Below are positions 23,678 through 31,921 of a DNA stretch of 64,000 bases, piece by piece. The position numbers and the translations under genes were made by a program. The number at the start of each line of letters is the position of its first letter. Positions within the stretch are counted from its first letter, which is position 1. Below the pieces are notes generated by a model that searched no databases, had not been told where the DNA came from, and saw only the letters and a list, made by a program, of their open reading frames with translations. The stretch is from Paraglaciecola sp030730205 (GTDB taxonomy: Bacteria; Pseudomonadota; Gammaproteobacteria; Enterobacterales; Alteromonadaceae): assembly GCF_052119645.1 (NCBI RefSeq), contig NZ_JBGQOM010000012.1:68263-132262 (forward strand), written 5' to 3'.

Positions 23678-24000
23678 TACGCAGCCTCCGCTTCATTCTT
23701 GTTGTTCGTCTCCATCCATTCGACTATATCCTCAAGCGTATATTTGACTGTATAGCCTAGTTTGATATGGCGCGGGGCAGGGAGACCAAAAAGATAACCT
23801 GTTGATCTAGATTTTCTTAGCGTGTCCTCAGTACATCCAAAAATATAGGCCGCTTCCTTTGAGCCGCTACGAGGTTTTATTCCATAGGTGTCTTGATAAT
23901 ATCTTAGCGTTGCTGGTGCGATTTTTGTGATATGACTCAATAATTTGGTTGCAGTTGATACTTTGGTTGTTGCTTGCTTGATGTTTGTATTTGCTCTCAT
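23677..24000 (-). CDS. AlpA-like regulator/excisionase
   Basis: About 107 residues from ATG 24000, with CGGAGA upstream; a longer in-frame start at 24033 is less likely. The C-terminal half has the MerR/AlpA helix-turn-helix: AAYIFGCTEDTLRKSRSTGYLFG, then PRHIKLGYTVKYTLEDIVEWM. That layout is typical of AlpA-type activators of integrase genes and of excisionases. It fits the position in the integrase-side operon of a satellite. Confidence 0.65.
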   Translation of the reverse strand: MRANTNIKQATTKVSTATKLLSHITKIAPATLRYYQDTYGIKPRSGSKEAAYIFGCTEDTLRKSRSTGYLFGLPAPRHIKLGYTVKYTLEDIVEWMETNNKNEAEAA

Positions 24001-24065
24001 TTGCGAATCTCCGTGGTTAGTTGAGGTTCCCAAGATAGAGCATTAAAAAACACTAAAAAATAATG

Positions 24066-24098
24066 AAAGCGCGCTTTAACTAGTAAGAGCGCGCTTTT
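24066..24098 (-). terminator. Intrinsic terminator downstream of the integrase-side genes
   Basis: Ten-base-pair inverted repeat AAAGCGCGCT / AGCGCGCTTT with a 12-nt loop, followed on the minus strand by an AT-rich stretch with a T run. It lies 2 bp beyond the stop of the 239-residue gene. Confidence 0.7.
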
Positions 24099-24099
24099 A

Positions 24100-24819
24100 T
24101 TACTTAAATTTAACTAGAAAATCAAGGTTGCTATTTTTGCCCGGTCCCCTTCTGGGCTTGTTAGAATCAGGCTTATATTTTCTCAACCAAGTTTTAATAG
24201 TATCAGCCGGCGGCATTTCATAGTCCCCCCTAGCGATTGCATCGTTAGAGTATTTAGCCTCAAGGTATTTGGCAATATCTGTTAATGAGGGGTTAAATCC
24301 ATCATCGTCTTTTAGGTTAAATAATGAACAAGCTATTTTCTCTGTTTCAGAAATACAAATAGGGAATTTTTGCGCGTTTTTAATGTTTCTTTCTTTTAAC
24401 TTCAGAAGTTCATTTCTTAAATTCTCGTAATCTTGCATAGAAGTTTCATCATTGGCAGACATCAAAAGGCCGAATGTCAAATGTGCTGCTGCGGATCCTC
24501 CTCCCGCGTACGCTAACTCCTTTAGCTCTAATTCATCACCCGTTGTTCTGTTAATAATCAAGGTTCCAGCATTTAAAAACATTGAGGAAATCGAATAAAT
24601 AAAAGACAGGGTTAATATCCTGCATGTAACTGATTCTGATAAATTACGAGTTTTTATCAACTCCTCATCTACTGGATTGTCGGAGGATGAAGGATCTACT
24701 CCATAAAAATGCAGCTCTCTAAGACAGAACATTCTAATAGACATGTAATCATCGCTTGGTTCCCAAGTTTTTAAATTTAATACAAGTTCTTTAACTCTTT
24801 GCTTGTAGTCTTTACTCAT
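24100..24819 (-). CDS. Unknown protein encoded with the integrase, 239 aa
   Basis: The start overlaps the end of the integrase gene by 8 bp, so the two are co-translated. Residues 1-150 contain a hydrophobic stretch (ESVTCRILTLSFIYSISSMFL) and a Gly/Ala-rich one (GGGSAAAHLTFGLLMSA). The last third has a helix-turn-helix look (PSLTDIAKYLEAKYSNDAIARG, TIKTWLRKY). It may be a partner or regulator of recombination. No family recognised. Confidence 0.55.
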   Translation of the reverse strand: MSKDYKQRVKELVLNLKTWEPSDDYMSIRMFCLRELHFYGVDPSSSDNPVDEELIKTRNLSESVTCRILTLSFIYSISSMFLNAGTLIINRTTGDELELKELAYAGGGSAAAHLTFGLLMSANDETSMQDYENLRNELLKLKERNIKNAQKFPICISETEKIACSLFNLKDDDGFNPSLTDIAKYLEAKYSNDAIARGDYEMPPADTIKTWLRKYKPDSNKPRRGPGKNSNLDFLVKFK

Positions 24820-26110
24820 TTGGCAACCTCATTTTTTTATGTGCATTATTAGCAAAGTCACCGGCTATCAGTGATAAGGCTTCGGCCGCGGCTTTAGGCA
24901 ACATATGATGATAATGCTTTTCTATCATCCTAGTTGTCTTATGGCCCGCAAGTTTGGCAACTGTTGAAAGTGGAACATTGGCCTGTAATAGCTTGCTTAT
25001 GAAATTGTGACGCAATGAGTAAAAATCTAATTCACCATCAAAACCACCAAGTTCTAATACTCTTTTCCAGTGCTGTAGGTGAAGTGTGTTTGTTATTTCT
25101 CTGCCAGTTTTAGGGGAGGGGAACACTAGCCCTGTTTGCGGCTTACCTATACTGCTATGCCATTCTTTGAGCAATTCAGTAATATCATTATCCAAAGGTA
25201 AAACCACTTCTACAGGGTCGTTGTGGTGCCTTGTTTTATTTGGATGCTTTCTAATTACTTTGAAATTAAGGTTTAACTCTTGCCAAGTCATCGAGTAAAT
25301 ATCACCGGGTCGCAAACCTGAATATTCAGCAATGCGGAAAAACGGAAAAAACCAGCCCGGTGCTTCACTATCTAAAGCATAACGCTCCAATCCAAGCTTA
25401 ATACATTGCTTTTCTTCATCGGTTAGCATTCTGCGTTTGGCTATTTCTTCGCTGCTCAAATCTCTGTCTGTTTCTTGTGCGCTTCGTTTTGGTATTTTGA
25501 AGCCCTTAGTCTTAACCTCGCTAATAACGCCATTGTCTTTAGCATGGTAGAGCATAGCCCTAAGTGCTGTAAAAGAACGCTCAACTGTTGTCGTTGCTCT
25601 GTTCTCAGAATAGCGCTTACACCACGTTTTAAGCTCGTTAACGGTTATCTCGTCCATTGGCAAGACTTCAAGCTCTTTAAAGGCTGAATGTAGCGTTGCG
25701 AGTGTCTTTTTACCGCCTCGCTTGGTCATTTGGTAAGGTGTGTAAAGTTCTTCTAGGTAGGTTTTAAATAGACGCGAATTTCTAGAGGCTTCTTTTTCTG
25801 CGTAGTCTTTCTTTTGTTGCTGAATATTAGCTGCGGGATCAATACCGGCTTTTAATTCGTTGCGGTATTTAATAGCTAATTCAAAAGCATCTGTGCGGTC
25901 CTTAGTACCATCAACAAACTTTCCAAGAGGTAATTTTCTACGCTTTCCAGCAAAATCGGTATAGCGTAAACGCCATGTACCGCCCTTATTAGTTTTTATA
26001 AGATGGAAGCCAATAATCTTCTCGCAAGTCAACTCTGACGTTGCTTTGGCTACCCGTAAATGGTTTAATGCGTCCGTTTTTGAAATCGTCGTTTCACTTG
26101 TCTTTGCCAT
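24812..26110 (-). CDS. int: Site-specific tyrosine integrase, P4-like
   Basis: 432 residues. N-terminal arm-binding domain of the DUF4102 type (GTWRLRYTDFAGKRRKLPLGKF), core-binding SAM-like domain at about 125-220, and catalytic domain at about 240-415. Catalytic residues: Arg in YSGLRPGDIY, His/Arg in YSLRHNFIS, His in LAGHKTTRMIEKHYHH, and the nucleophile Tyr in the same block. It is oriented away from hisS, with its start 177 bp from attR and a 17-bp repeat just upstream. It should catalyse integration between the 24-bp repeats. Confidence 0.95.
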   Translation of the reverse strand: MAKTSETTISKTDALNHLRVAKATSELTCEKIIGFHLIKTNKGGTWRLRYTDFAGKRRKLPLGKFVDGTKDRTDAFELAIKYRNELKAGIDPAANIQQQKKDYAEKEASRNSRLFKTYLEELYTPYQMTKRGGKKTLATLHSAFKELEVLPMDEITVNELKTWCKRYSENRATTTVERSFTALRAMLYHAKDNGVISEVKTKGFKIPKRSAQETDRDLSSEEIAKRRMLTDEEKQCIKLGLERYALDSEAPGWFFPFFRIAEYSGLRPGDIYSMTWQELNLNFKVIRKHPNKTRHHNDPVEVVLPLDNDITELLKEWHSSIGKPQTGLVFPSPKTGREITNTLHLQHWKRVLELGGFDGELDFYSLRHNFISKLLQANVPLSTVAKLAGHKTTRMIEKHYHHMLPKAAAEALSLIAGDFANNAHKKMRLPNE

Positions 26111-26131
26111 AACTAGATCCGTTTTGTAATA

Positions 26132-26148
26132 GGGAACGTTTCGAGAAC
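26132..26148 (+). repeat. Right copy of the 17-bp internal repeat
   Basis: Identical to 17670-17686 (GGGAACGTTTCGAGAAC). It lies 22 bp upstream of the integrase start codon, so it may be an integrase arm site that also autoregulates int. Confidence 0.6.
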
Positions 26149-26286
26149 ATTATGGGGTAACAAGAGAACACAAACAAGCACAAGAAAGCACACAAGTAAA
26201 AGCTGCTTTATTGATAAAATCCCTTAAAAAACAAAGATCTTTAGTGTTTTTCTGTGGTTTATTGTGCTTAGATTAATTAGCTATTT

Positions 26287-26310
26287 GCCCCTATAATGCG
26301 GGGCTTTTTT
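26287..26310 (+). repeat. attR: right 24-bp direct repeat next to hisS
   Basis: Identical to 17564-17587. It contains TATAAT at 26292-26297, 40 nt before the hisS start. Upstream of that -10 the sequence is now element DNA without a good -35 (TTAGAT at 18-bp spacing is the best). Confidence 0.85.
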
Positions 26311-26336
26311 AAATCAGTTCAAAGAGATTACTGTCA

Positions 26337-27611
26337 GTGTCAAAACAAATTCAGGCTATTCGAGGAATGAATGATTGTCTGCCGAGTCAAACCGGTTTGT
26401 GGCAATTTGTTGAATCCGTCATTCGTCAGGTGGTAGCGAGCTATGGCTATCAAGAAATTCGTACGCCTATTGTTGAAAGTACCTATTTGTTTAAGCGCTC
26501 AATCGGTGAAGTGACCGACATTGTTGAAAAAGAAATGTACACCTTTGAAGACCGCAATGATGAAAGTGTTACTTTGCGCCCTGAAGGGACAGCTAGTGTT
26601 GTGCGAGCAGGTAATGAGCATGGTCTTTTATACAACCAACAACAACGCTTGTGGTATATGGGGCCGATGTTTCGCTATGAAAAACCTCAGAAAGGGCGTT
26701 ATCGCCAATTTCATCAATTTGGTTTAGAGGCGTTTGGCTTGGCTGGACCTGATATTGATGCTGAAATTATCTTATTAAGTCATCGTCTATGGCAACGCTT
26801 TGGTATCAATGAACACGTTACCTTAGAAATCAATTCATTGGGCTCAAACCAAGCTCGCGCTGATTATAAAGAAAAACTGGTGGCATTTTTACGTACTCAT
26901 GAATCACTACTTGATGAAGATAGTTTACGACGTTTAGACAGTAATCCATTGCGCATACTTGATAGCAAAAATCCACAGGTACAAGAAATTGTTAAAGATG
27001 CGCCCAAATTGATAGATTGTTTAGACGAAGAATCTGCGCAACATTTTGCTGCATTGTGTGAACGATTAGACAGTTTTGGTATCGAATACCGAGTTAATCC
27101 AAGCCTAGTACGTGGATTAGACTATTACAATCGTACTGTGTTTGAATGGGTGACCCAAAGTTTAGGCGCCCAAGGTACGGTATGTGCTGGCGGCCGCTAT
27201 GATGGATTAGTCGAACAGTTGGGTGGTAAATCAACGCAGGGAGTTGGATTTGCGATTGGTTTAGAGCGTTTAGTCTTAATGTTACAAACGTTGGAACTCG
27301 ATAAAACCATCGCTTCGCCAGTTGATATTTATGTCACTGCGCTTGAAGCCTCGGTCGAGACTTATGCGTGGCAGATTTCTGAACAGTTAAGAGATGTACT
27401 ACCCGATATTAGGATAATGAATCACTGTGGTGGCGGAAATATCAAAAAACAGATGAAAAGAGCCGATGCCAGTGGCGCTAAACTCGCTCTCGTGATCGGT
27501 GGTGGTGAAATGCAAGAACAGACGGTGACAATTAAATATTTGCGTGAGCAACAAGAACAGGTATCTGTGGCTCGCGCCGACATTATTGAATTTATACAAC
27601 AGACTTTTTAA
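26337..27611 (+). CDS. hisS: Histidyl-tRNA synthetase
   Basis: Charges tRNA-His. 424 residues from GTG 26337. Class II motifs: motif 2 with RYEKPQKGRYRQFHQFGLEAFG, the His-specific RGLDYYNRTVFEW and AGGRYDGLVEQLGG, and motif 3 GFAIGLERL. The C-terminal anticodon-binding domain is at about 325-424. yfgM and bamB follow closely. The integrated element ends 26 bp upstream, so its promoter has been altered. Confidence 0.98.
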   Translation: MSKQIQAIRGMNDCLPSQTGLWQFVESVIRQVVASYGYQEIRTPIVESTYLFKRSIGEVTDIVEKEMYTFEDRNDESVTLRPEGTASVVRAGNEHGLLYNQQQRLWYMGPMFRYEKPQKGRYRQFHQFGLEAFGLAGPDIDAEIILLSHRLWQRFGINEHVTLEINSLGSNQARADYKEKLVAFLRTHESLLDEDSLRRLDSNPLRILDSKNPQVQEIVKDAPKLIDCLDEESAQHFAALCERLDSFGIEYRVNPSLVRGLDYYNRTVFEWVTQSLGAQGTVCAGGRYDGLVEQLGGKSTQGVGFAIGLERLVLMLQTLELDKTIASPVDIYVTALEASVETYAWQISEQLRDVLPDIRIMNHCGGGNIKKQMKRADASGAKLALVIGGGEMQEQTVTIKYLREQQEQVSVARADIIEFIQQTF

Positions 27612-27682
27612 GTCCGTTGTGCAAAATGACGTATTAAAATAACAAGGCTTTTAATGAGCCCGCGTAGTAAGAGGAATTTTTG

Positions 27683-28318
27683 ATGGAACGTTACGAAACA
27701 GAAGAACAACAAGTCGAAGCAATCAAACGTTTTTGGAAAGAGAATGGTATGGCCTTGGCAATAGGCGCCATTATCGGCTTGGGTGGCTTATACGGTTGGC
27801 GTTATTACAACGAGCAACAAATTAGCGCACAAGAAAGCGCTTCATTAGCTTACGAGGAAGCTGCTACTCAATTATCTTCTGACGAAAAAGGCTTCAGCAA
27901 AGCACAAAATTACGTCTCAGAACATGCTGACACAGGGTACGCCTATTTAATGTCTTTAGAACTGGCGCAAAAAGCCATTGAACGTAAAGATTTGGATGAA
28001 GCGAATAAACAATTAAGTTTTGTTGCAAACAATGCAGACGTTGCGGCTATTAAGGCCATTGCTAGTATTCGTTTAGCTCGCGTACAAATTGAACAAGGTC
28101 AATTGGCTGAAGCATTAAAAAGTGCTGAGCTAGTCTCTGATGATGCGTTTTCTGGCCAAGTCAATGAAGTAAAAGGTGACGTGTATTTAGCCCAGCAATT
28201 ATTTGATAAAGCGCGCGCAGCCTACAGTGCCGCTCTTGAAAAAAACAGTAATGATGGTGCATTAAAAATGAAATTAGACAATTTGGCGCAGGCTACCGCC
28301 CCAGCGGCAAACGGATAA
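27683..28318 (+). CDS. yfgM: YfgM family membrane-anchored TPR protein
   Basis: Ancillary component of the SecYEG translocon that works with PpiD in periplasmic chaperoning. 211 residues from ATG 27683 (GAGGAAT upstream). N-terminal charged segment RYETEEQQVEAIKRFWKENG, one membrane helix at about 22-40 (MALAIGAIIGLGGLYGWRYY), then TPR-like helices in the periplasm. The gap between hisS and bamB is the standard place. ppiD, its functional partner, is also in this window. Confidence 0.92.
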   Translation: MERYETEEQQVEAIKRFWKENGMALAIGAIIGLGGLYGWRYYNEQQISAQESASLAYEEAATQLSSDEKGFSKAQNYVSEHADTGYAYLMSLELAQKAIERKDLDEANKQLSFVANNADVAAIKAIASIRLARVQIEQGQLAEALKSAELVSDDAFSGQVNEVKGDVYLAQQLFDKARAAYSAALEKNSNDGALKMKLDNLAQATAPAANG

Positions 28319-28319
28319 G

Positions 28320-29558
28320 GTGAATACATTGAAAATGCGTATTTATTCATTGGCTGTTGTGTGTACCGTTCTGTTGTCTGGTTGCTCGACTATTTCAGAT
28401 TGGTTTTCAGATGAAGAAGAAATAGCAGTTCGTCGTTTACAGCCTATTGAACCCTTATTTACTCCCACTATATTATGGGAGGATGACCTCGGCAGTGGTG
28501 TGGGTCATTATTACTCAAGACTGGAGCCTGCCTTGGCCTACGGCAATGTTTATGCTGCCAATAGACAAGGTTTAGTGGCTGCCTATGATCAAAAGACAGG
28601 CAAAGAAGTATGGTCACGGAACTTCGCAATTTATCCTGATACTGGCTTAACTTCTGGCCTAAAAAAACTATGGTCAAATGGTTTACCCGCTAAGATTTCG
28701 GGTGGCGTTAGTATCGCCTATGAAACGGTATTTATCGGAACCGAAAACGGTGAAGTAATTGCTCTCGATGCTAAAACAGGTGAGCTAAAGTGGCAAGTGA
28801 GTGTCAAAGGTGAAGTGATTGCTGCCCCTGCTATTGATGAGGGCGTTGTGGTGCTTAATACCGGGTCCGGTATGGTGTTTGCCCTAGATGCCAGCTCAGG
28901 TGAAACGGTGTGGACCTACGAATCAGAAGTGCCACCTTTGTCACTAAGAGGTGTGTCTTCTCCTGCTGCTATTGGTGGTGGTGCAATTATCGGTACTGCT
29001 ACAGGTAAATTGGTTGTCAATATTCTAAGCAGCGGACAAACTGCATGGGAACAGGTTATTACCTCTGCCAGTGGTGTTACTGAATTAGAACGCATTGTCG
29101 ATATCGACAGCCAACCTTTAGTTGCTGCAGGTACGATATATGTGATTACTTATGATGGTTCTTTAGCGGCCGTTGAAATGCGCAGTGGCCGCGTTATTTG
29201 GAAACGTGACTATAAGTCATATCGCCGTCTTACCATGGCGGGCTCGACCCTATTTTTAGTTGACTCCAATAGTAATGTTTATGCACTTGATGCGAGAAAC
29301 GGGGTTGAGCTGTGGAGTCAAGGTAAGCTAAAGCAGCGTTTGCTCACTTCCGCGGTTCCGGTTGGTGAGTATCTAGTTGCAGGTGATAAATATGGGTTTT
29401 TACATTGGTTCAATCAATCCGACGGCAAGATAGTATCTCGTATTGCGGTGGGTGATGATGATGAAGATGAGAGTATATATAGTGCGCCAGTAGTTGAAGG
29501 CAATGTCATCTATACTCAAACCAGAGACGGCAAATTAGTGGCAGTACAAACACCCTAA
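28320..29558 (+). CDS. bamB: Outer membrane assembly lipoprotein BamB
   Basis: Lipoprotein of the BAM complex that inserts beta-barrel proteins into the outer membrane. The lipobox VLLSGC is preceded by a short hydrophobic signal. The rest is an eight-bladed PQQ-type beta propeller with repeats such as VIALDAKTGELKWQVSV and VFALDASSGETVWTYES. GTG 28320 is listed; TTG 28329, with AAGGTG six bases upstream, is an equally good start. It begins 2 bp after yfgM, so they are coupled. Confidence 0.95.
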   Translation: MNTLKMRIYSLAVVCTVLLSGCSTISDWFSDEEEIAVRRLQPIEPLFTPTILWEDDLGSGVGHYYSRLEPALAYGNVYAANRQGLVAAYDQKTGKEVWSRNFAIYPDTGLTSGLKKLWSNGLPAKISGGVSIAYETVFIGTENGEVIALDAKTGELKWQVSVKGEVIAAPAIDEGVVVLNTGSGMVFALDASSGETVWTYESEVPPLSLRGVSSPAAIGGGAIIGTATGKLVVNILSSGQTAWEQVITSASGVTELERIVDIDSQPLVAAGTIYVITYDGSLAAVEMRSGRVIWKRDYKSYRRLTMAGSTLFLVDSNSNVYALDARNGVELWSQGKLKQRLLTSAVPVGEYLVAGDKYGFLHWFNQSDGKIVSRIAVGDDDEDESIYSAPVVEGNVIYTQTRDGKLVAVQTP

Positions 29559-29607
29559 GTTTGTTGTAACAGTCGATTTTCGACTTATAATTTTAAAGTT
29601 TTTAATT

Positions 29608-29636
29608 GGCTTGGATCCCTATCCGAGCCTTTTTTG
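29608..29636 (+). terminator. Intrinsic terminator after bamB
   Basis: Nine-base-pair stem GGCTTGGAT / ATCCGAGCC (one G-T pair) with a 4-nt loop and T run. Confidence 0.8.
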
Positions 29637-29654
29637 TCTATAGGATAGTCATTT

Positions 29655-31112
29655 ATGTTACCCGTTGTTGCCCTAGTAGGTCGTCCAAATGTTGGAAAAT
29701 CGACGCTGTTTAATCGATTAACACGTACGCGTGATGCCTTAGTTGCAGATTTTCCTGGTTTAACTCGCGACCGAAAATATGGTCAAGCAAAATACGAAAG
29801 TTTGCAGTTTATTGTGGTCGATACAGGCGGTATTAGCGGCAACGAACAAGGTATTGATATGGCCATGGCTGAACAGTCATTGTTAGCCATTGTTGAAGCA
29901 GACGTAGTGTTGTTTTTGGTCGATGCACGTGTTGGTATGACGGGCGCGGATCAAGCCATCGCCAATCATTTACGCAAGCAAGATAAACCCGTTTATGTTG
30001 TGGCGAATAAAGTAGACGGCATTGATGGTGACAGCGAAAGTGCAGATTTCTATGCGCTAGGTTTAGGTAACGTCAGTCAAATAGCAGCCGCTCATGGTCG
30101 AGGTATGTCTCAACTACTCGATTTGTCGTTAAAGCCCTTACAAGACCGCTTTCCTGACATGATCATCCCTGAGGTTGAGGAAAACCAAGAAGAGATTGAT
30201 GCCGAAGAGCAATTAGCTAAATTACAAGCCCTACCTATTAAATTAGCCTTGGTAGGAAAACCCAATGTGGGTAAATCCACCCTGACCAATCGTATTTTAG
30301 GTGAAGACAGGGTCGTGGTGTACGACGAGCCAGGCACCACCCGAGACAGTATATTTATTCCGATGGAAAGAGACGGACGCGAGTATGTGTTGATTGATAC
30401 GGCTGGAGTCAGACGTCGTAAAAATATCTCTGAAGCCGTTGAAAAGTTTTCAATCGTTAAAACCTTACAGGCTATCGAGCAAGCAAACGTTGTATTGTTG
30501 GTGGTGGATGCACAAGAAGGTTTAACTGACCAAGATCTGAGCTTGCTGGGTTTTGTGTTAAATGCGGGTCGTTCATTGGTTGTTGCTGTCAACAAATGGG
30601 ATGGATTGTCTAAAGATATTAAAGAAGAAATTAAACGCGAACTTGACCGGCGATTAGGTTTTATTGACTTTGCACGTATTCATTTTATTTCAGCGCTACA
30701 CGGTACAGGTGTTGGTCATTTATTTGAATCGGTGCAAGAAGCTTATGAGTCTGCCACAAAACGGATTAATACTGCGATGTTGACCCGTATTATGGATATG
30801 GCACAAGAGGATCATCAACCACCTATGGTGCGCGGCCGTCGTGTGAAAATGAAATATGCTCATGCTGGTGGTTACAATCCCCCCTTAATTGTCGTGCATG
30901 GTAATCAAGTAAAAGACTTGCCAGACGCTTATAAACGTTACTTGATCAACTATTTCCGTAAGTCATTAAAGATCATGGGAACACCTATCAAAGTTGAATT
31001 CCGCGAAGGTGCGAACCCCTTTGAAAATAAACAAGACTTTATGACAGACTCACAGCGGCGCAAACGAAATTTATTAATGCGTATGCATAAGAAAAGTAAA
31101 TCCTCTCAGTAG
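29655..31112 (+). CDS. der: Ribosome-assembly GTPase Der (EngA)
   Basis: Essential GTPase with two tandem G domains acting in 50S subunit maturation. 485 residues. G domain 1 has GRPNVGKST near residue 10, DTGG and NKVD. G domain 2 has GKPNVGKST near residue 200, DTAGVRRR and NKWD. A C-terminal KH-like domain is at about 380-475 (PPMVRGRRVKMKYA, FRKSLKIMGTP). ATG 29655. The acidic linker between G domains (EVEENQEEIDAEE) is typical. Confidence 0.98.
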   Translation: MLPVVALVGRPNVGKSTLFNRLTRTRDALVADFPGLTRDRKYGQAKYESLQFIVVDTGGISGNEQGIDMAMAEQSLLAIVEADVVLFLVDARVGMTGADQAIANHLRKQDKPVYVVANKVDGIDGDSESADFYALGLGNVSQIAAAHGRGMSQLLDLSLKPLQDRFPDMIIPEVEENQEEIDAEEQLAKLQALPIKLALVGKPNVGKSTLTNRILGEDRVVVYDEPGTTRDSIFIPMERDGREYVLIDTAGVRRRKNISEAVEKFSIVKTLQAIEQANVVLLVVDAQEGLTDQDLSLLGFVLNAGRSLVVAVNKWDGLSKDIKEEIKRELDRRLGFIDFARIHFISALHGTGVGHLFESVQEAYESATKRINTAMLTRIMDMAQEDHQPPMVRGRRVKMKYAHAGGYNPPLIVVHGNQVKDLPDAYKRYLINYFRKSLKIMGTPIKVEFREGANPFENKQDFMTDSQRRKRNLLMRMHKKSKSSQ

Positions 31113-31142
31113 CGCAGTTGATTAGGTTAGTCTTTTATACCG

Positions 31143-31170
31143 AAAGCCCAGCATAGATGTTGGGCTTTTT
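31143..31170 (+). terminator. Intrinsic terminator after der
   Basis: Eight-base-pair stem AAAGCCCA / TGGGCTTT with a 10-nt loop, followed by T residues. Confidence 0.8.
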
Positions 31171-31876
31171 GCTATGGTAATTTCGCTTAAGTTGCTTTAC
31201 CTTCAGTTGAACATCGTTCTATCTCAGTTATGGTTGGCGAATTAGTTAAAAAGGGAGTAGGCCTCCTCTGTTATAAAGAATCAAGTTGCTATGCTAATCG
31301 CATCTGCATCGATTTAAACGTATCGTTTGATCCTGTTAGGAACACTCAAGAGACACATTGGAGGTTTATGTGGTGTTACTAGTTACGTTCAAGGCAGTGA
31401 CCGTAAAGCTTACATGGACGGTTTAAATAGCCTGAAGTAAAGATAGAACTTTACCAAACGCGGCACTATCAATGTTTTACCGCGCTATGTCTTTGGTAAA
31501 AGCATTGCAAAATATTGTGATTCTTTCAACGCTGCTCATCTGGCTTTAGATTATGTAGCCTATGCTCTATCTAGAAAATTAGAGACGTATCAGAACGGTA
31601 GGGGCGTGGTGTATAGATAAAATCCAGCCATCCGTCTAAAGCTTTGGTTTACTCGATGCTGTGCTCGCTGGTTTTATCACCTGTCCGTTTTTGTTTGACT
31701 GGCTAGTGTTGAAGCTATTACCCCGTTTTTGCTCTAATGTCCGCAGTCATTCTCATCGTAACCTATTCGGGGTAAGGCAAATAGGTGAGCCCTTAGCATA
31801 TTATTGCTCTTATGCATTCACAGGGTAAGTAACGCTGACGATAAATTAAAAATAATGGTATATTTTTACTATTCGA
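31171..31876. other. Gene-poor region, possible coding remnants
   Basis: About 700 bp without an intact gene. Two short open stretches have protein-like composition. One ends at TAA near 31440 (reads GSDRKAYMDGLNSLK). The other, 31447-31620, is open for 57 codons and contains VLPRYVFGKSIAKYCDSF, with a stop codon directly before it and no good start. They may be decayed remains of a mobile or accessory gene; I do not recognise the family. The rest shows nothing notable. Confidence 0.3.
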
Positions 31877-31889
31877 TGAATTTTATTCA
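31877..31889 (+). promoter_or_regulatory. MetR box upstream of metR
   Basis: TGAATTTTATTCA matches the MetR operator consensus TGAA-N5-TTCA exactly. It is 33 bp before the metR start, where it would mediate autoregulation. Confidence 0.65.
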
Positions 31890-31921
31890 TGTTAATTAAA
31901 TACAATGGATGACATTAATCA

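Larger units (their letters stand above)
17564..26310. mobile_element. Integrated element, phage-satellite-like, 8.7 kb
   Basis: Bounded by the 24-bp direct repeats at 17564 and 26287. A tyrosine integrase lies at the right end, with an AlpA-like regulator, an O/P-like replication pair with internal iterons, and a ribbon-helix-helix regulator with two operators. Other contents are several unknown small genes, a HIRAN gene and a HEPN gene. It sits between ispG and hisS, which are adjacent or near-adjacent in related genomes. No terminase, capsid, portal, tail, relaxase or mating-pair gene is seen. This favours a satellite or small integrative element over a prophage or ICE. Almost all genes are on the minus strand, opposite to the host genes around it. 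Confidence 0.85.

Noticed and set aside
17564..26310. Intact prophage or conjugative element
   Set aside because: No terminase, capsid, portal, tail, lysis, relaxase or mating-pair genes can be seen.
30110..30595. 161-codon frame opposite der
   Set aside because: Antisense shadow of the conserved GTPase gene with no independent ribosome site or domain.
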